In this document: piece after piece, positions 46,071-54,343 of the stretch
How positions within the stretch are numbered: the stretch's first letter is position 1
How the letters are laid out: the number at the start of each line of letters is the position of its first letter
NCBI RefSeq assembly: GCF_029968015.1
Contig: NZ_JASCIS010000004.1
Span: 1-64,000 of the forward strand
Source of the DNA: Streptomyces luteolus
GTDB taxonomy: Bacteria; Actinomycetota; Actinomycetes; Streptomycetales; Streptomycetaceae
Direction of reading: 5' to 3'
Length of the DNA stretch: 64,000 nucleotides
Notes under the pieces: model-generated
What the model saw: the letters and a program-made list of their open reading frames with translations, nothing else
What the model was told of the DNA's origin: nothing
Database searches by the model: none
Program-made: the position numbers and the translations under genes

Positions 46071-46258
46071 GTCAGTGCGGGGCCGGCGACCAGGACCGCG
46101 AGGACGACCGCGCCGAGCGAACTGCACGTGGCGTTCCTGGCCTTGATCCCGATGCTGAGCAGCAGCAGCCCTGCGATCCCCAGAGGGCCGTACTGCCACT
46201 CGACGAGCTGCTCGAAGCCGATCACGAACGCGGCTCCCAGGATGGCGATGACGGGCAT
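46067..46258 (-). CDS. 63-aa membrane protein divergent from GntR gene
   Basis: ATG 46258 with AGGAGGATCC upstream. Two or three hydrophobic segments: IAILGAAFVIGFEQLV, GPLGIAGLLLLSIGI and LGAVVLAVLVAGPAL. Conserved in sequence style with small streptomycete membrane proteins next to a GntR regulator. Function unknown; the shared promoter region suggests GntR control. Confidence 0.75.
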   Translation of the reverse strand: MPVIAILGAAFVIGFEQLVEWQYGPLGIAGLLLLSIGIKARNATCSSLGAVVLAVLVAGPALT

Positions 46259-46312
46259 GTGGATCCTCCTTCGGGTGGGAGGAGTTGGTGGTTAGGTGGT
46301 CCTTACTTGGTA

Positions 46313-46402
46313 AAGTTGGCTGCCAACTTCACTGTAGTTGTCCCCGATTGGTCGGCTTGGTTAAACAGTCTTCACAGAACTCCCCAGAGATAGTGGGGAG
46401 TT
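46313..46402. promoter_or_regulatory. Two palindromes in the divergent GntR promoter
   Basis: AAGTTGG-CTG-CCAACTT (46313-46329) and AACTCCCC-N9-GGGGAGTT (46378-46402) are perfect inverted repeats between the small membrane gene and the GntR gene. Both are candidate operators; the second lies just before the GntR start. Confidence 0.65.
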
Positions 46403-46416
46403 GTACCGTTTGGGGC

Positions 46417-47310
46417 GTGACCCAGGAGAGCGTTGCGGTGAACGGCAGAAAGCCCTCGCACAAGGACATAGCCGACGAACTCCGGCGGCGTATCCGCAGC
46501 GGAGCCGTAGCCGCGGGCAGCCGGATGCCGACCCAGGCCAAGCTGGCCGAGGAGTTCGGCGTCGAGCGCGGCGCGGTCCGGCAGGCCCTGGCGACCCTCG
46601 CGCAGGAGGGCCTGCTCGTGAACGTCTCCCGGGGCAGCCCGCCGGAGGTGGCCCTGCCGGGGCAGGACGAGGAGCCGCAGACCACGATGGTCGGCCTCGC
46701 CCCGCGCCTGGTCGACGCCTTCCAGACCGAGCGGGTGACCATCGACGCGGTCTGCCTGACCTCCGAGACGCTGATGATGGGCCTGAGCGAACCCCTGCGG
46801 CTGATCTACGAGGGCCGCATCCGCCCCGAGTCGATCACCCTGCGCGTCCTGCTCCCCAGCAGTCGCATCAACCTCGCCTTCCCCGTGCCCGCGGGCGAGC
46901 CGTCCGAGCACGCCGCCGCCGCGGACGAGGCCGTCGACGAACCGGTGCACAGCCGCTGGCTGGCCCAGCGCAACGCCCAGGGCCAGGTCCTGCGCCACAA
47001 CCTCCGCGCCCTGCGCGCCAGTCACGGCATCGACGTGAAGGTGGAGTTCCGGGCCCTGCCGTTCACCCCGGCGATGAAGCTGTACCTCCTCAACGGCTCC
47101 GAGGCGTTGCTCGCGTACTACATGGTGACCAAGCGGGAGGAGGAGATCGACAGCGAGAAGATCCATATGTACGACGCGCTCGGCACCCAGTCGTTGCTGT
47201 TTTCCTTCGAGAGATCCGCGGGCCAGAGCGACGAGGCGTTCGTCGACGAGTCGCAGAAGTGGTTCGACGCGCTCTGGAACACCATCGCCCGTACCCTGAC
47301 ACTCTCTTAG
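46417..47310 (+). CDS. GntR-family transcriptional regulator with unusual effector domain
   Basis: 297 aa from GTG 46417; GTG 46438 with GGAGAG upstream is an alternative. The GntR winged helix is at residues about 10-80 (HKDIADELRRRIRSGAVAAG, MPTQAKLAEEFGVERGAVRQ, ALATLAQEGLLVNVSRG). The C-terminal 200 residues (MVGLAPRLVDAFQTERVTID, HNLRALRASHGIDVKVEFRA, HMYDALGTQSLLFSFERS) do not look like UTRA, FCD or aminotransferase domains. The stop overlaps the next start. Confidence 0.85.
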   Translation: MTQESVAVNGRKPSHKDIADELRRRIRSGAVAAGSRMPTQAKLAEEFGVERGAVRQALATLAQEGLLVNVSRGSPPEVALPGQDEEPQTTMVGLAPRLVDAFQTERVTIDAVCLTSETLMMGLSEPLRLIYEGRIRPESITLRVLLPSSRINLAFPVPAGEPSEHAAAADEAVDEPVHSRWLAQRNAQGQVLRHNLRALRASHGIDVKVEFRALPFTPAMKLYLLNGSEALLAYYMVTKREEEIDSEKIHMYDALGTQSLLFSFERSAGQSDEAFVDESQKWFDALWNTIARTLTLS

Positions 47311-48101
47311 TGACTTCCGAAACGGCGCCGGACGGGCGGGTGGGTCAAGTGATCGAGAACGCCCAGGACTTGCGGGTCGCACGGGACCTGCGGATCGCAC
47401 AGGACCTGCGCGAGGTGATCACGCGGGCGGAGTGCGTTCTCTTCGACTTCGACGGCCCGATCTGCCGGCTCTACGCGAACCACGACGCCCAGACCGTCGT
47501 GGACAACCTCGTCGGCTGGCTCGCGGACCGGGGCGAGGTCGGACTGCTCACGGCGGATGAGCGGGACTCCGCCGACCCGCACGCCGTGCTGCGCGCCGTC
47601 CACCGCGCCCGCCCCGGCAGCCCCCTGGAGGCGGACCTGGAGGCGCGGCTCACCGAGGAGGAGCTGCACGCCGCGGCGCGCGCCTTCCCCACCCCGTACG
47701 TGGACCGGCTGATCCGCACCTGGCACGCCGGCGGCGCCCGGCTCGCCGTCGCCACCAACAACGCCCCCGAGGCCGCCCGCCACTACGTTCACGGGCGCGG
47801 TGTCGCCGACTGCTTCGGGCCGCACATCCACGGCCGCCGCACCGAACACGTCCACGCGCTGAAGCCCGACCCGGACTGCCTGCACCGCGCGCTCGGCTCC
47901 CTCGGCGCGCACCCGTCGAGGACGCTGATGATCGGCGACACCCCCGCGGACTGCCTGGCCGCGCGCGAGGCGGGCGTGGCGTTCCTGGGGTACGGGCAGG
48001 ACGAGCTGCGCCAGAAGAAGCTGCGCTCGGCGGGTGCGGAGCACGTGGTGGACTCGCTCGGGACCGTGCTGAAGGCGGTGTGGGCGGGGGCGCTGCTGTG
48101 A
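47310..48101 (+). CDS. HAD-family hydrolase (phosphoglycolate phosphatase-like)
   Basis: 263 aa from GTG 47310, overlapping the GntR stop (TAGTG); GTG 47349 is an alternative. HAD motifs: I LFDFDGPICRL, II VATNNAPEA, III LKPDPDCLHRAL, IV MIGDTPADCLAAREAG. A helical cap lies between motifs I and II. It probably dephosphorylates a small metabolite; the coupled GntR gene suggests regulated expression. Confidence 0.85.
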   Translation: MTSETAPDGRVGQVIENAQDLRVARDLRIAQDLREVITRAECVLFDFDGPICRLYANHDAQTVVDNLVGWLADRGEVGLLTADERDSADPHAVLRAVHRARPGSPLEADLEARLTEEELHAAARAFPTPYVDRLIRTWHAGGARLAVATNNAPEAARHYVHGRGVADCFGPHIHGRRTEHVHALKPDPDCLHRALGSLGAHPSRTLMIGDTPADCLAAREAGVAFLGYGQDELRQKKLRSAGAEHVVDSLGTVLKAVWAGALL

Positions 48102-48200
48102 GCCGGGACATTCCGTACGGGCGTACGAGGGGATCCTCCTCCGCACGGACAAGAGCCGCGGCCGCGCCCTGTCGTGGGTGATCGCGGTAGTAGCGTGAAT

Positions 48201-48286
48201 CGCCTCTGACACCGTCTGGCGCCTCTGGCACGTCTGACTTACGTCTGACCCGTCTGACCTGTCTGACACTTCTGACACTTCTGACC
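48201..48286. repeat. Degenerate 10-bp tandem repeats upstream of the APH-fold gene
   Basis: About nine units around TCTGACNCG occupy most of the 218-bp gap before the phosphotransferase-like gene. Spaced at one helical turn, they could be a regulator array or simple slippage product. Confidence 0.75.
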
Positions 48287-48319
48287 ACCACCGGCATCGC
48301 CTCGGCGAGAGAGCGGAGC

Positions 48320-49420
48320 ATGTCCTCAGCCGAACCGGCCGCCGAGCGGGCCGGGCACGCCCCTGGCACCCTGCTCGGCGGCGACCACCGCATCGCGGGA
48401 CCGCTCACCGGCCACCACCACGAGACCTACGTCCTGCGGCTGCCGGGGGAGGACGGCCGGTGGAAGATCCGCGAGCCCCGGTCCGGGGTGCTCCACGCCG
48501 ACCGGCGGTGCTTCCACTCCGAGGAGGACGTGATCTGCGGGCTCGCCGAGATCCCCGTCGAGCTTCCGGTGCCCGAGGTGCGCGAGGTCGGCGGCTGTCG
48601 GCTGCAACGCTTCGTCGAGGGCGTCACGCTCGCCACGCTGACCGGCGCGCAGGGCCGGGTGCCCGAGCGGTACGTCGATCAACTCATGCCTGTCTTCGGC
48701 GGGTTGGGGTCCGTGCGGCCGGGCCTGCTGAACGTGGAGCGGAGCTGCCATCCGGCCGACCGCGCCGAGGACGGCGACACCACGTACTTCCTCGGCCGCC
48801 TCGTGCACTTCGCCGAGCACCGCGTGTACCGCGCGCGGCACGCCACGTACGGCTCCCTCTTCACCGCGCTCGGCGTGCCCGACGAGGCGCTCCGCCGGTA
48901 CGCCGAGCGCCTCGGCATGCTCGCGCCCCGCCCGTTCTGCCTGCTCCACGGGGACCTGCACCGGGAGAACCTCATCGTCGACGGGAACGACCGACTCTGG
49001 GTGATCGACTGGGAGTTGGCGATGCTGGGCGATCCGCTCTACGACCTGGCGACCCACCTGTACCTGACGCGGTACCCGCCCGACCAGGAGCGGAGCGTCG
49101 TAGAGCGCTGGTGCACGGAGATCGAGCGGGTCCTGCCGGGCGGGTCGAAGGGGTACGAGGACGACCTGCCGCGGCTGCGCGCGTTCAAGTGCGTCCAGTC
49201 CGTCTACACGGATGTGGTCCGTACGGCCATGACGCTCTCGGAACGCCCCGAGGACCCCGCGGCGTGCGCCCGGGCGGCGGCGAAGCTGGTCCGTGTTCTG
49301 CACGCGGCCCGGGCGCCCCTCGAACTCCCTTCGGCGCCCGACGCGCCGGGCGCCGAGGCGGCACTGCTGGAGTGGCTGGGGCGCTCCGGGCTACGCGAGC
49401 ACCCGGCGCCGGAACAGTAG
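48320..49420 (+). CDS. Aminoglycoside phosphotransferase-fold kinase
   Basis: 366 aa from ATG 48320. APH/choline-kinase fold: catalytic loop LLHGDLHRENLIVDGNDR and metal-binding IDWELAMLGDPLYDLATHLY. The N-lobe (HHHETYVLRLPGEDGRWKIR) is short. It phosphorylates a small molecule with ATP; no evidence that it is an antibiotic-resistance enzyme. Its 3' end overlaps the convergent permease remnant by 30 bp. Confidence 0.85.
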   Translation: MSSAEPAAERAGHAPGTLLGGDHRIAGPLTGHHHETYVLRLPGEDGRWKIREPRSGVLHADRRCFHSEEDVICGLAEIPVELPVPEVREVGGCRLQRFVEGVTLATLTGAQGRVPERYVDQLMPVFGGLGSVRPGLLNVERSCHPADRAEDGDTTYFLGRLVHFAEHRVYRARHATYGSLFTALGVPDEALRRYAERLGMLAPRPFCLLHGDLHRENLIVDGNDRLWVIDWELAMLGDPLYDLATHLYLTRYPPDQERSVVERWCTEIERVLPGGSKGYEDDLPRLRAFKCVQSVYTDVVRTAMTLSERPEDPAACARAAAKLVRVLHAARAPLELPSAPDAPGAEAALLEWLGRSGLREHPAPEQ

Positions 49421-50014
49421 CCCGGCCGCCGCCACCGCGACCGCCGTGATGCCCGCGCACCAGGCAAGCGCCACCCAGCCCGTGGCGCCGATCGGGTGGC
49501 CGAGGAGCAGGCCGCGTACCGCCTCGATGACCTGGGTGACCGGCTGGTGCGTGGCGAACCCCTGGAGCCAGGACGGCATGGTGTCCGTGGGGACGAACGC
49601 GCTGCTCGGGTACGGCAGGAAGCTGATGAAGAACGTGAAGCCGCCGGCCGCCTCCGGGGACCTGACGAGCAGTCCGACGGCCGCGGACAGCCAGGACAGC
49701 GCGGTGATGTAGGCGACGAGCAGCCCGACGGCGGCGAGCCAGTCGGCTGGGCTCGCCGCCGGGCGGAAGCCGATCGCGAACGAGAGGGCGAAGACGAGGC
49801 TCGTCGCGAGCAGATTGCGGGCCGTGGAGGCCAGGACGTGCCCGGCGAGGATCGGGGTGCCGCCGATGTCGAGCGAGCGGAAGCGGTCGATGATGCCGCC
49901 CTTGAGGTCCTCGGTGACGGCCTGGGCGGTGCTGGCCGAGCCGAATCCGGCGCAGAGCAGCAGGACGCCGGGCACGACGTACGTCAGGGGTGCCGCTCCG
50001 CCGGGCGGCGCTTC
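49391..50014 (-). pseudogene. N-terminally truncated ABC-2 permease remnant
   Basis: The frame from GTG 49975 gives 194 aa: VPGVLLLCAGFGSASTAQAV, IIDRFRSLDIGGTPILAGHV, SSAFVPTDTMPSWLQ and a last helix before LLFRRRVLA, all typical of the second half of DrrB-type permeases. Just upstream (A-A-P-L-T-Y-V) a stop at about 50014 blocks the frame, and the first roughly 60 residues with the first membrane helices are missing. There is no partner ATPase; the next gene is a TetR regulator. This looks like the residue of a TetR-ABC drug-efflux operon after a deletion. Confidence 0.75.
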
Positions 50015-50082
50015 CTAGGCCGTCGTCAACGGGTCCAGGTGTGCGTGCCGTTCTGTCGGCTCACGGCTCACGGCGCCCGTGC

Positions 50083-50742
50083 TCAGGCGTACGCCCCGAG
50101 CCCCGAGCGGAGTTGGCCGAAGCCGCGTTCTGCGGCCTCGACCGCGTCCGGGTAGATCGCGGCGGCGCGTTCTCCGGCCGCGATGCGGCGCCAGTTGGTC
50201 TCGGCCAGGACGCGCTGGACGGCCACGATCTGGCCGGCCGCGAGGCGCGCCCCGTCGTCGCCGCCGAGTGCGGTGGCGAGTGACTCCTCGGCGCGGGACT
50301 GGTACGCGTACAGGCGGGCCACCAAGGACGGCGTGCCGTAGACCAGGCCATGGAAGGCGAGCACCTCGGGCTCGTCGCTGAGGCCCGTCACGGGGTCGCG
50401 CAGCCGCAGGCCGGTCAGGAAGTGCCGGCGCAGCGCGTCCAGCGGGGGCTGCTGCGGGGCGCGTCCCATGACGACGCGGCTCGCCTCGTCCTCGTGGTCC
50501 GCGAGCCGGTGCAGGGCCAGGTCCTCCTTGGCCGGGAAGTACCGGAAGAGCGTCGGCTTGGAGATCTCCGCCGCCGCCGCGACCTCCGCCACCGACACCT
50601 TCTCGAAGCCCTTCTCCAGGAAGAGGGCGATCGCGGCGTCGGAGATCGCCTGGTAGGTCCGCTGCTTCTTGCGCTCACGCAGCCCGCTCTCGGTGTCGGC
50701 GGGCAGTACCGGGCGCGCGGGGGGAGGGGGCGTACGGCTCAT
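50083..50742 (-). CDS. TetR-family transcriptional regulator
   Basis: 219 aa from ATG 50742. N-terminal TetR helix-turn-helix (RERKKQRTYQAISDAAIALF, VSVAEVAAAAEISKPTLFRY, FPAKEDLALHRL); the ligand domain is poorly conserved as usual. It is divergent from the HelD-like ATPase across 68 bp that contain a good palindrome, and lies upstream of the permease remnant. It may once have controlled both. Confidence 0.9.
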   Translation of the reverse strand: MSRTPPPPARPVLPADTESGLRERKKQRTYQAISDAAIALFLEKGFEKVSVAEVAAAAEISKPTLFRYFPAKEDLALHRLADHEDEASRVVMGRAPQQPPLDALRRHFLTGLRLRDPVTGLSDEPEVLAFHGLVYGTPSLVARLYAYQSRAEESLATALGGDDGARLAAGQIVAVQRVLAETNWRRIAAGERAAAIYPDAVEAAERGFGQLRSGLGAYA

Positions 50743-50779
50743 GAGGACAGTGTACGCGGTGAAACGCATCTCGGTCACA

Positions 50780-50798
50780 AACGTTACTCGGTTACGTT
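50780..50798. promoter_or_regulatory. Putative TetR operator
   Basis: AACGTTACTCGGTTACGTT: outer half-sites AACGTnAC and GTnACGTT form a 19-bp imperfect palindrome (14 of 19 symmetric) between the divergent TetR and HelD-like genes, 12 bp before the latter's start. Confidence 0.65.
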
Positions 50799-50810
50799 AT
50801 TCTCGCTCGT

Positions 50811-53051
50811 ATGCGTGCCCTCGACCCTGACCCCGGACTCCGTGCCGACCCTGCCCCCGACCGCGTCCCAGACCACCTCCCCGACCATCTCTCCGAACAC
50901 GCCCTCGACCGAGCCCTGCACGAGGAGCGGGCGTACCACGACGCCTGCCGCGACGCCCTCGCCGCGATGGTCGACGGCGCGCAGGAGCAGGTCGTCACCG
51001 GCGAGGACGTCTCCGCCTCGGGAGCCGACGCGGAAGTCCTGGGCCGCCGGTTCCGCGGCGACGCGAAGGCGATGCGTGAACTCCCGCCCGGGCCGCTGTT
51101 CTTCGGGCGCCTGGACTTCGCGTCGGGGGAGCGGGGCGCCGGAGACCACGCCGGGCAGAGCTACCACGTCGGCCGGCTGCGCATCACCGAGCACCCGGCG
51201 AGCCCGCCCCTCGTGGTGGACTGGCGGGCCCCCGTCGCCCGCGCCTTCTACCAGGCGGGCCCGCGCGACCCCCAGGGCGTGCGCGTCCGGCGCCGCTTCG
51301 GCTGGGCCCCGGGCAGCGCGGGGGAGCCGGGCGACCTCACCGGCCTGGAGGACGAACACCTTGGCGTCATGGACGAGCCGGAGCCGGGAAGTGACGGGCC
51401 CGGAGGGGCGGGGTCGGGAGGAACGGGGCCAGGAGGAACGGGGCGGGAAGGAACGGGGTCCGGAGGAGCCGGGCCCGGAGGAGCCGGGCGGCCCGGCAGT
51501 GCGATCCTCGCCGGTGAGATCGAGCGGCCCCGGGTCGGCCCCATGCGGGACATCGCCGCCACCATCCAGCCCGACCAGGACGACCTCGTACGCCGCGACC
51601 TCGGCACCTCCCTGTGCGTGCAGGGAGGCCCCGGCACCGGCAAGACCGCGGTCGGCCTGCACCGCGCCGCGTACCTGCTCTACACCCACCCGCAGCGCGT
51701 GCAGCGCAACGGGCTGCTCGTGCTCGGGCCCAACCGCACCTTCCTGTCGTACATCTCGGAGGTGCTGCCCTCGCTCGGCGAGGGCGGAGTGCGGCAGTCC
51801 ACCGTCGTGGACGAGATCGCCACGCAGCCGGTGCGCGGCACGGACAGCGAGGGGACGGCGGTCGTCAAGCACGACGCCCGGATGGCACGGGTGCTGCGCA
51901 ACGCCCTGTACGCGCGCGTGCGCCCGCCCGCCGACTCCCTCGCCGTACCGGACGGTTCGTACCGCTGGCGGATCGGGCGCGCGGAGTTGGAACGGATCGT
52001 GGAGGACGTACGGGCGGAGGAGCCGCCGTACGCCGTCGGACGTGAGCGGGTCAGGACGCGGGCCGTGCGGCTGGTCCAGGAGCAGGCCGAGCGCCGCTCG
52101 GGGGCGCGGCCGCAGACCTGGCTGCAGCGGATCGGCCGGTCCAGGCCGGTCGGTGCCTTCGTGGACGAGGTCTGGCCGAAGGTGGTACCCGAGCAGGTCG
52201 TGGCCGAACTCCTCGCCGACGCCGGGGTGTTGGGGCGGTCGGCCGACGGTGTCCTCGACGCGGAGGAGCAGCGACGGCTGCTGTGGCCGAGGGCGCCGCG
52301 TTCGTACCGGTCGGCCCGGTGGAGCGCGGCGGACCTGGTGCTGCTCGACGAGGTGGCCGGGCTGATCGAGCATCCGCGGGGCTACGGGCACGTCGTGGTG
52401 GACGAGGCGCAGGACCTGTCCCCGATGGAGTGCCGCGCGATCGCCCGCCGCTCCGCCTACGGTTCGCTGACCGTCCTCGGCGACCTGGCCCAGGGCACCA
52501 CGCCGTGGGCCGCCCGCGCGTGGCCCGTACTCCTCGGGCATCTGGGGCGGCCCGATGCCGTACTGGCGCCGCTGACCGTCGGATTCCGGGTGCCCGCGGC
52601 GGTGGTCGAGGTGACGAACCGGCTGCTCGCCGCCCTGGACGTGGACGTTCCGCCCGCCCGGTCGCTGCGTGCGGACGGGCAGCTGCGCACCGCGGAAGCG
52701 GCGGACGGGGCCGGAGTGGTCGACGCGACGGTACGGCTCGTACGGGAGGCGCTCGGCCGGGAGGGCTCGGTCGGGGTGATCGCGCCCGACGCGGGCCCGG
52801 TGGGCGCGGCCGCCCTGCACACCGCACTCGCCGCCGCGGGCCTGGCACCGGCGCCCCCGGACCGACTCGGCGCCCGGCTCACGGTATTGCCCGCCTCCCT
52901 GGCCAAGGGTCTGGAGTACGACCACGTCGTCGCCGTCGAACCCGCGGCGGTGGTGGAGGCGGAGCGGCGGGGCCTGGAGCGGCTCTATGTGGTCCTGACC
53001 CGTGCGGTGTCCCGTCTGGATGTGGTGCACAGCCGCCCGTTGCCGTTCTGA
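50811..53051 (+). CDS. HelD-like RNA polymerase-associated ATPase (UvrD/Rep superfamily)
   Basis: 746 aa from ATG 50811. Walker A GGPGTGKTAVGLHRAAYLL, Walker B with HVVVDEAQDLSPMECRAIA, then GDLAQGTTPWAARAW and a final SLAKGLEYDHVVAVEP / RLYVVLTRAVSRLDVVHS, the HelD order of motifs. The N-terminal helical region (HEERAYHDACRDALAAMVDG, FGRLDF) fits HelD. HelD frees stalled RNA polymerase, and an actinobacterial relative (HelR) gives rifampicin tolerance. A Gly/Thr/Pro-rich insertion of about 40 residues near position 200 is unusual. Confidence 0.88.
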   Translation: MRALDPDPGLRADPAPDRVPDHLPDHLSEHALDRALHEERAYHDACRDALAAMVDGAQEQVVTGEDVSASGADAEVLGRRFRGDAKAMRELPPGPLFFGRLDFASGERGAGDHAGQSYHVGRLRITEHPASPPLVVDWRAPVARAFYQAGPRDPQGVRVRRRFGWAPGSAGEPGDLTGLEDEHLGVMDEPEPGSDGPGGAGSGGTGPGGTGREGTGSGGAGPGGAGRPGSAILAGEIERPRVGPMRDIAATIQPDQDDLVRRDLGTSLCVQGGPGTGKTAVGLHRAAYLLYTHPQRVQRNGLLVLGPNRTFLSYISEVLPSLGEGGVRQSTVVDEIATQPVRGTDSEGTAVVKHDARMARVLRNALYARVRPPADSLAVPDGSYRWRIGRAELERIVEDVRAEEPPYAVGRERVRTRAVRLVQEQAERRSGARPQTWLQRIGRSRPVGAFVDEVWPKVVPEQVVAELLADAGVLGRSADGVLDAEEQRRLLWPRAPRSYRSARWSAADLVLLDEVAGLIEHPRGYGHVVVDEAQDLSPMECRAIARRSAYGSLTVLGDLAQGTTPWAARAWPVLLGHLGRPDAVLAPLTVGFRVPAAVVEVTNRLLAALDVDVPPARSLRADGQLRTAEAADGAGVVDATVRLVREALGREGSVGVIAPDAGPVGAAALHTALAAAGLAPAPPDRLGARLTVLPASLAKGLEYDHVVAVEPAAVVEAERRGLERLYVVLTRAVSRLDVVHSRPLPF

Positions 53052-53084
53052 AGGCTCCGCCCCGGCGGGCGTTAGGGTCCCGCC

Positions 53085-53696
53085 GTGACTCCACCCAGGC
53101 CCCGCGCCCTCCTGTTCCTCGACGTCGACGGCCCCCTCATCCCGTTCGGGGCGTCGTCGGCCGACCTGCCCGAGGGGTATCCGACGTACGAGGGCGGCAC
53201 CCGGGAGGGCGGCGGGCATCCGTTGCTCGACCGGGCCGACCCCGCGCTCGGGCGCCGACTGGCCGATCTCGGCTGCGAGTTGGTGTGGGCGACGACCTGG
53301 GGCGAGGACGCCAATCACGTGCTCGCGCCGTGGCTCGGGCTGCCGGAGTCGCCCGTACTGCCGTGGCCGGACGAGGCGGACGGGGCGGACGGGGCAGACA
53401 GGGCGGACGGGGTGGATGAGGCGGGCGGGGCCTACGGGGTCTACGAGGAGGTGCCCGGGGCGGCGCGGGCGGTGCACTGGAAGACGCGGCCGATCGTCGA
53501 GTGGGCGGACGGGCGGCCCTTCGTGTGGGTGGACGACGAGATCGCGCCCGCCGACCGGGCGTGGGTCGACACGTACCACCGCGGGCCCGCCCTGCTGCAC
53601 CGCGTCGACGCGCGGTACGGCCTGACGGAGGGGGACTTCGGCGTGATCCGGGGGTGGCTGGGGCGGCTGCGCCCTGGTTTCCGCGGCCGCGACTAG
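53085..53696 (+). CDS. HAD-domain protein
   Basis: 203 aa from GTG 53085, 33 bp after the HelD-like gene. Motif I is LLFLDVDGPLIPFG; LVWATTWGEDANHVLAPWLG resembles the second motif region and FVWVDDEIAPADRAWVDTY the acidic fourth motif. A linker made of ADG-type repeats (9-bp DNA units, about 53373-53425) separates the halves. I recall this small HAD group next to nucleic-acid repair proteins, but the reaction is unknown. Confidence 0.8.
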   Translation: MTPPRPRALLFLDVDGPLIPFGASSADLPEGYPTYEGGTREGGGHPLLDRADPALGRRLADLGCELVWATTWGEDANHVLAPWLGLPESPVLPWPDEADGADGADRADGVDEAGGAYGVYEEVPGAARAVHWKTRPIVEWADGRPFVWVDDEIAPADRAWVDTYHRGPALLHRVDARYGLTEGDFGVIRGWLGRLRPGFRGRD

Positions 53697-53718
53697 GCCG
53701 TACGCGTGGCTTGGGGCA

Positions 53719-53744
53719 CTATTGCAAGCGCCTGCTTGCAATAG
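53719..53744. promoter_or_regulatory. Perfect palindrome upstream of the XRE-HBHA operon
   Basis: CTATTGCAAGC-GCCT-GCTTGCAATAG: exact 11-bp arms centred about 40 bp before the XRE start codon. Likely operator for the XRE protein encoded next. Confidence 0.75.
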
Positions 53745-53771
53745 TTAGCGGACATGCTGCACCATCGACCC

Positions 53772-54326
53772 ATGGCATCGCTCAACGTCGGCAACCTCGG
53801 TGAGTATCTGCGTGAGCAGCGGCGCAACGCGCAGCTGTCGTTGCGTCAACTCGCCGATGCCGCCGGGGTGTCCAACCCGTACCTCAGTCAGATCGAGCGT
53901 GGACTGCGCAAGCCGAGCGCCGAGGTCCTGCAGCAGGTCGCCAAGGCCCTGCGGATCTCAGCCGAGACGCTGTACGTGCAGGCCGGGATCCTCGACGAGC
54001 GTGACCGCGACGAAGTGGAGACGCGCGCCGCGATCCTCGCCGATCCGACCATCAACGAGCGGCAGAAGCAGGTGCTGCTGCAGATCTACGAGTCCTTCCG
54101 CAAGGAGAACGGATTCGAGATCAAAGAGGAGATGGGGACGACGGGGGAAACGGAGAAGGACGGGCCTGTCGGAACCGGAGAGCGCGGCGGGATAGGCGGG
54201 ACAGGCGCGACAGGCGCGACAGCCGCGACAGCCGCGAGCGGCGACTCACCCGGGCGCGGCGCGGACACCGCCGCAGACGGCCCCCGCACGGCCGACGGCA
54301 GCACCACCATCGAACCCTCACCCTGA
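53772..54326 (+). CDS. XRE-family regulator of the hbhA-type locus
   Basis: 184 aa from ATG 53772. Helix-turn-helix at residues about 5-65: LGEYLREQRRNAQLSLRQLA, NPYLSQIERGLRKPSAEVLQ, then ILADPTINERQKQVLLQIYE. This corresponds to Rv0474 beside hbhA in M. tuberculosis. The C-terminal 55 residues are Gly/Thr/Ala repeats and probably disordered. It likely binds the palindrome upstream and controls itself and the next gene. Confidence 0.88.
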   Translation: MASLNVGNLGEYLREQRRNAQLSLRQLADAAGVSNPYLSQIERGLRKPSAEVLQQVAKALRISAETLYVQAGILDERDRDEVETRAAILADPTINERQKQVLLQIYESFRKENGFEIKEEMGTTGETEKDGPVGTGERGGIGGTGATGATAATAASGDSPGRGADTAADGPRTADGSTTIEPSP

Positions 54327-54343
54327 CCGGAGGACCACCAGTC

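Noticed and set aside
50784-53741. 985-codon minus-strand open frame
   Set aside because: Antisense to the HelD-like and HAD genes; composition typical of a shadow frame.
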